This document shows, piece after piece, positions 14,530 through 16,178 of a DNA stretch of 16,178 bases. Position numbers and translations under genes: made by a program. Source of the DNA: Cryomorphaceae bacterium (GTDB taxonomy: Bacteria; Bacteroidota; Bacteroidia; Flavobacteriales; BACL11); assembly GCA_014384505.1 (NCBI GenBank), contig JACNFT010000029.1, positions 1-16,178 of the forward strand, written 5' to 3'. The stretch's first letter is position 1. The number at the start of each line of letters is the position of its first letter. The notes under the pieces were generated by a model. The model was given only the letters and a program-made list of their open reading frames with translations. It was not told the origin of the DNA and made no database searches.

Positions 14530-15123
14530 ATGATTTACGAATTTAACGGATATAAACCAGTAATACATAAAAGTTCCTTTGTACATAAAGAGGCAACTAT
14601 TATTGGCAATGTAATTATCGGAAAAAATGTATATATCGGACCTGGAGCAAGTTTAAGAGGTGATTGGGGGCAAATTACCATTGAAGATGGTTGCAATGTT
14701 CAGGATAATTGTATTATTCATATTTTTCCTGGTAAAGATGTTGTTTTACAAGAGAATGCACACATTGGTCATGGAGCAATAATACATGGTGCTAATATTG
14801 GGAAAAACACTTTGGTAGGTATGAATGCAGTAGTAATGGATGATGCAAATATAGGAGATGAATGTATAGTTGGGGCTCTTTGTTTTGTAAAAGGAGAAAT
14901 GCAAATCCCTAACCGTAAAATTGTTGTGGGTAACCCTGCAATTGTTAAAGGTGATGTTTCTGATAATATGATAAACTGGAAAAGTAAAGGAACAGAACTC
15001 TATCAAGAATTACCTGAAGAATGCAAAACTTTAATGAAAGAATGCAACCCTTTATCTGAAATTGAAAAAAATAGAAAAGAAAAACAAAAAATAACTTTTA
15101 ATACTTGGAAAAATACAAAATGA
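14530..15123 (+). CDS. paaY: PaaY, hexapeptide-repeat thioesterase (gamma-carbonic-anhydrase-like)
   Basis: This 197-aa left-handed beta-helix protein is built of hexapeptide repeats (about residues 20-140, for example VIIGKNVYIGPGASLRGD). Likely zinc ligands are His64 (CIIH), His81 and His86 (HIGHGAIIH), the triad of gamma-carbonic anhydrases. In well-studied paa clusters PaaY is a thioesterase that, with PaaI, clears inhibitory ring-hydroxylated CoA esters. QDNCIIHIFPG (58-68) and LVGMNAVVMDDANIG match PaaY closely, and the helical tail (about 150-197) with WKSKGTELYQ is also as in PaaY. Its TGA overlaps the next gene (ATGATG), so it is coupled to the repeat protein downstream. Confidence 0.92.
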   Translation: MIYEFNGYKPVIHKSSFVHKEATIIGNVIIGKNVYIGPGASLRGDWGQITIEDGCNVQDNCIIHIFPGKDVVLQENAHIGHGAIIHGANIGKNTLVGMNAVVMDDANIGDECIVGALCFVKGEMQIPNRKIVVGNPAIVKGDVSDNMINWKSKGTELYQELPEECKTLMKECNPLSEIEKNRKEKQKITFNTWKNTK

Positions 15124-16178
15124 TGAAAAAACTACTACTTATATTAATTGCTTTACCTATGATTGGGTTTGGGCAAAATTGGGAAAGATATTATGCAGAT
15201 GGAATGGATTCTACAACGATAGGTTACATGCATAATAATTCTTCTGTTCAGCAAACCACTGATGGCGGATATATCGCTTGTGGAGCTATCTTAGTACTTC
15301 CAGGAACAAATTGGACATCAGATGTTTTATTAATAAAAACTACGCCTCAAGGAGATACCATTTGGCAGAAAAAATTTAATAATTATCTAGATTCTCGCGA
15401 TAATGCATATGATGTAAAACAAACATCAGATGGAGGATATATTATTTGTGGTTCTACTAGAATTGATACGGCCAGTTTTCCTAGAGAGGATATTTATCTT
15501 ATAAAAACGGATGCAAATGGTGATCTTTTATGGAGTCGAACAATAGCAGACACATTAAATTCATCAGAAATAGGATATTCAATAGAACAGACAACAGATG
15601 GCGGATATATTATAGGTGGAGTTATTTTACCTAGTCATCTAAATTATTGCAATACTTATTTAGTTAAAACAAATAGTCTTGGAATAGTTCAGTGGAATCA
15701 AACATTTCAAAAGTGTTATTCTTGGTTTTCTTTGGTTTCAGTTCAACAGACGACAGATGGAGGTTATCTAATTGGATCCCAACAACAAGATGATTCTACA
15801 AATAATTTTCATTCTAATCTGATAAAAACTGATGCACTTGGAAATCAACAATGGAATAAAGTAGGACCTAAACTTTCATGGAACAATAATACAGTATATG
15901 CAGAACAGACTTCTGATGGGGGCTATATTTTATCTTGTACAGTTACAGATACTCTAAGTTTTCATAATAATAGTAATATACATCTAATAAAGTCAGATGC
16001 ATTTGGAAATCAACAATGGAGTCAAACATCTACAGATACATTAGAGAAAGATGTTAATGCAATTCATCAGACAAGCGATGGAGGCTATATAATTTGTGGA
16101 AGTACAAAAGTAGGCTGGGGAACTTGGGCTATTACTAGGCAGCTTTACCTCGCTACCACTGATGCGCTTGGAAATACC
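15120..16178 (+). CDS. Secreted repeat protein with QT(T/S)DGGY modules, N-terminal part
   Basis: An open frame of 353 codons runs without a stop to the right edge. It starts ATG ATG at 15120/15123, overlapping the paaY TGA. The N-terminus MMKKLLLILIALPMIGFGQ is a typical signal peptide. After it come six modules beginning QT(T/S)DGGY at residues 45, 101, 157, 210, 263 and 317, spaced 53-56 residues. Most also have a ...LIKTDAxGNxxW strand. The pattern suggests a beta-propeller or stacked beta-sheet surface protein. Such proteins in Bacteroidetes commonly end in a type IX secretion (T9SS) sorting domain; that end is outside the window, so T9SS export is inference. The DNA of neighbouring modules is nearly identical in places. 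No enzymatic motif is seen. Whether it belongs to the paa transcript or is fortuitously adjacent is unclear. Confidence 0.85.
   Translation, partial: MMKKLLLILIALPMIGFGQNWERYYADGMDSTTIGYMHNNSSVQQTTDGGYIACGAILVLPGTNWTSDVLLIKTTPQGDTIWQKKFNNYLDSRDNAYDVKQTSDGGYIICGSTRIDTASFPREDIYLIKTDANGDLLWSRTIADTLNSSEIGYSIEQTTDGGYIIGGVILPSHLNYCNTYLVKTNSLGIVQWNQTFQKCYSWFSLVSVQQTTDGGYLIGSQQQDDSTNNFHSNLIKTDALGNQQWNKVGPKLSWNNNTVYAEQTSDGGYILSCTVTDTLSFHNNSNIHLIKSDAFGNQQWSQTSTDTLEKDVNAIHQTSDGGYIICGSTKVGWGTWAITRQLYLATTDALGNT

Noticed and set aside
1..16178. Mobile element or phage island
   Set aside because: No transposase, integrase, terminal inverted repeats or tRNA-flanked boundary was seen; gene packing and composition look chromosomal throughout.

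Overview
The window looks like chromosomal DNA of a Bacteroidota (Flavobacteriia-like) bacterium. The evidence is a low-GC sequence, gene starts without Shine-Dalgarno sites, and a TAnnTTTG-type -7 promoter element ahead of four genes. Family signatures agree: a long (about 480 aa) GAPDH, a DUF6428-like protein, and a secreted repeat protein of the kind usually exported by type IX secretion. No tRNA, rRNA, CRISPR array, transposase or phage gene was seen.

Left part (1-4457, all minus strand): a tight run reading dapF, a GNAT acetyltransferase, a seven-heme cytochrome c/TPR lipoprotein and mltG, joined by 7-bp and 4-bp overlaps and a 1-bp gap. After 34 bp comes the start of a phosphohexomutase gene that runs off the window. 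Apart from the cytochrome and the GNAT protein, these are cell-envelope or central functions (meso-DAP for peptidoglycan and lysine, glycan strand termination, sugar-phosphate interconversion).

Middle (4633-6651, plus strand): a long-form glyceraldehyde-3-phosphate dehydrogenase with an extra N-terminal domain of about 125 residues, then a TTG-initiated six-helix membrane protein of unknown role.

Right part (6711-15123): a phenylacetyl-CoA (paa) degradation locus. paaE, the reductase of the epoxidase, is alone on the minus strand. It diverges across a 108-bp control region from a long plus-strand operon: paaA-paaB-paaC-paaD (epoxidase subunits and maturation factor), paaG (isomerase), paaH (hydroxyacyl-CoA dehydrogenase), paaI (thioesterase), a 36-aa lipoprotein, paaJ (thiolase), a DUF6428-like protein with a cysteine-rich tail, and paaY (hexapeptide-repeat, gamma-carbonic-anhydrase-like). 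PaaABCE would epoxidise phenylacetyl-CoA, PaaG isomerise the epoxide, and PaaH and PaaJ carry out late beta-oxidation steps to acetyl-CoA and succinyl-CoA, with PaaI and PaaY as thioesterase safeguards. The CoA ligase (paaK), ring-opening enzyme (paaZ), hydratase (paaF) and a regulator are not in the window.

The right edge (15120-16178) holds the start of a secreted repeat protein. Its start overlaps the paaY stop, and six copies of a 53-56-residue QT(T/S)DGGY module are visible before the sequence ends.

The window is mostly explained by known families. The less ordinary items are the tiny lipoprotein and the DUF6428-like protein inside the paa operon, the split paaE, hairpins next to paaG and paaJ, and the heptaheme-TPR lipoprotein in the dapF-mltG cluster.
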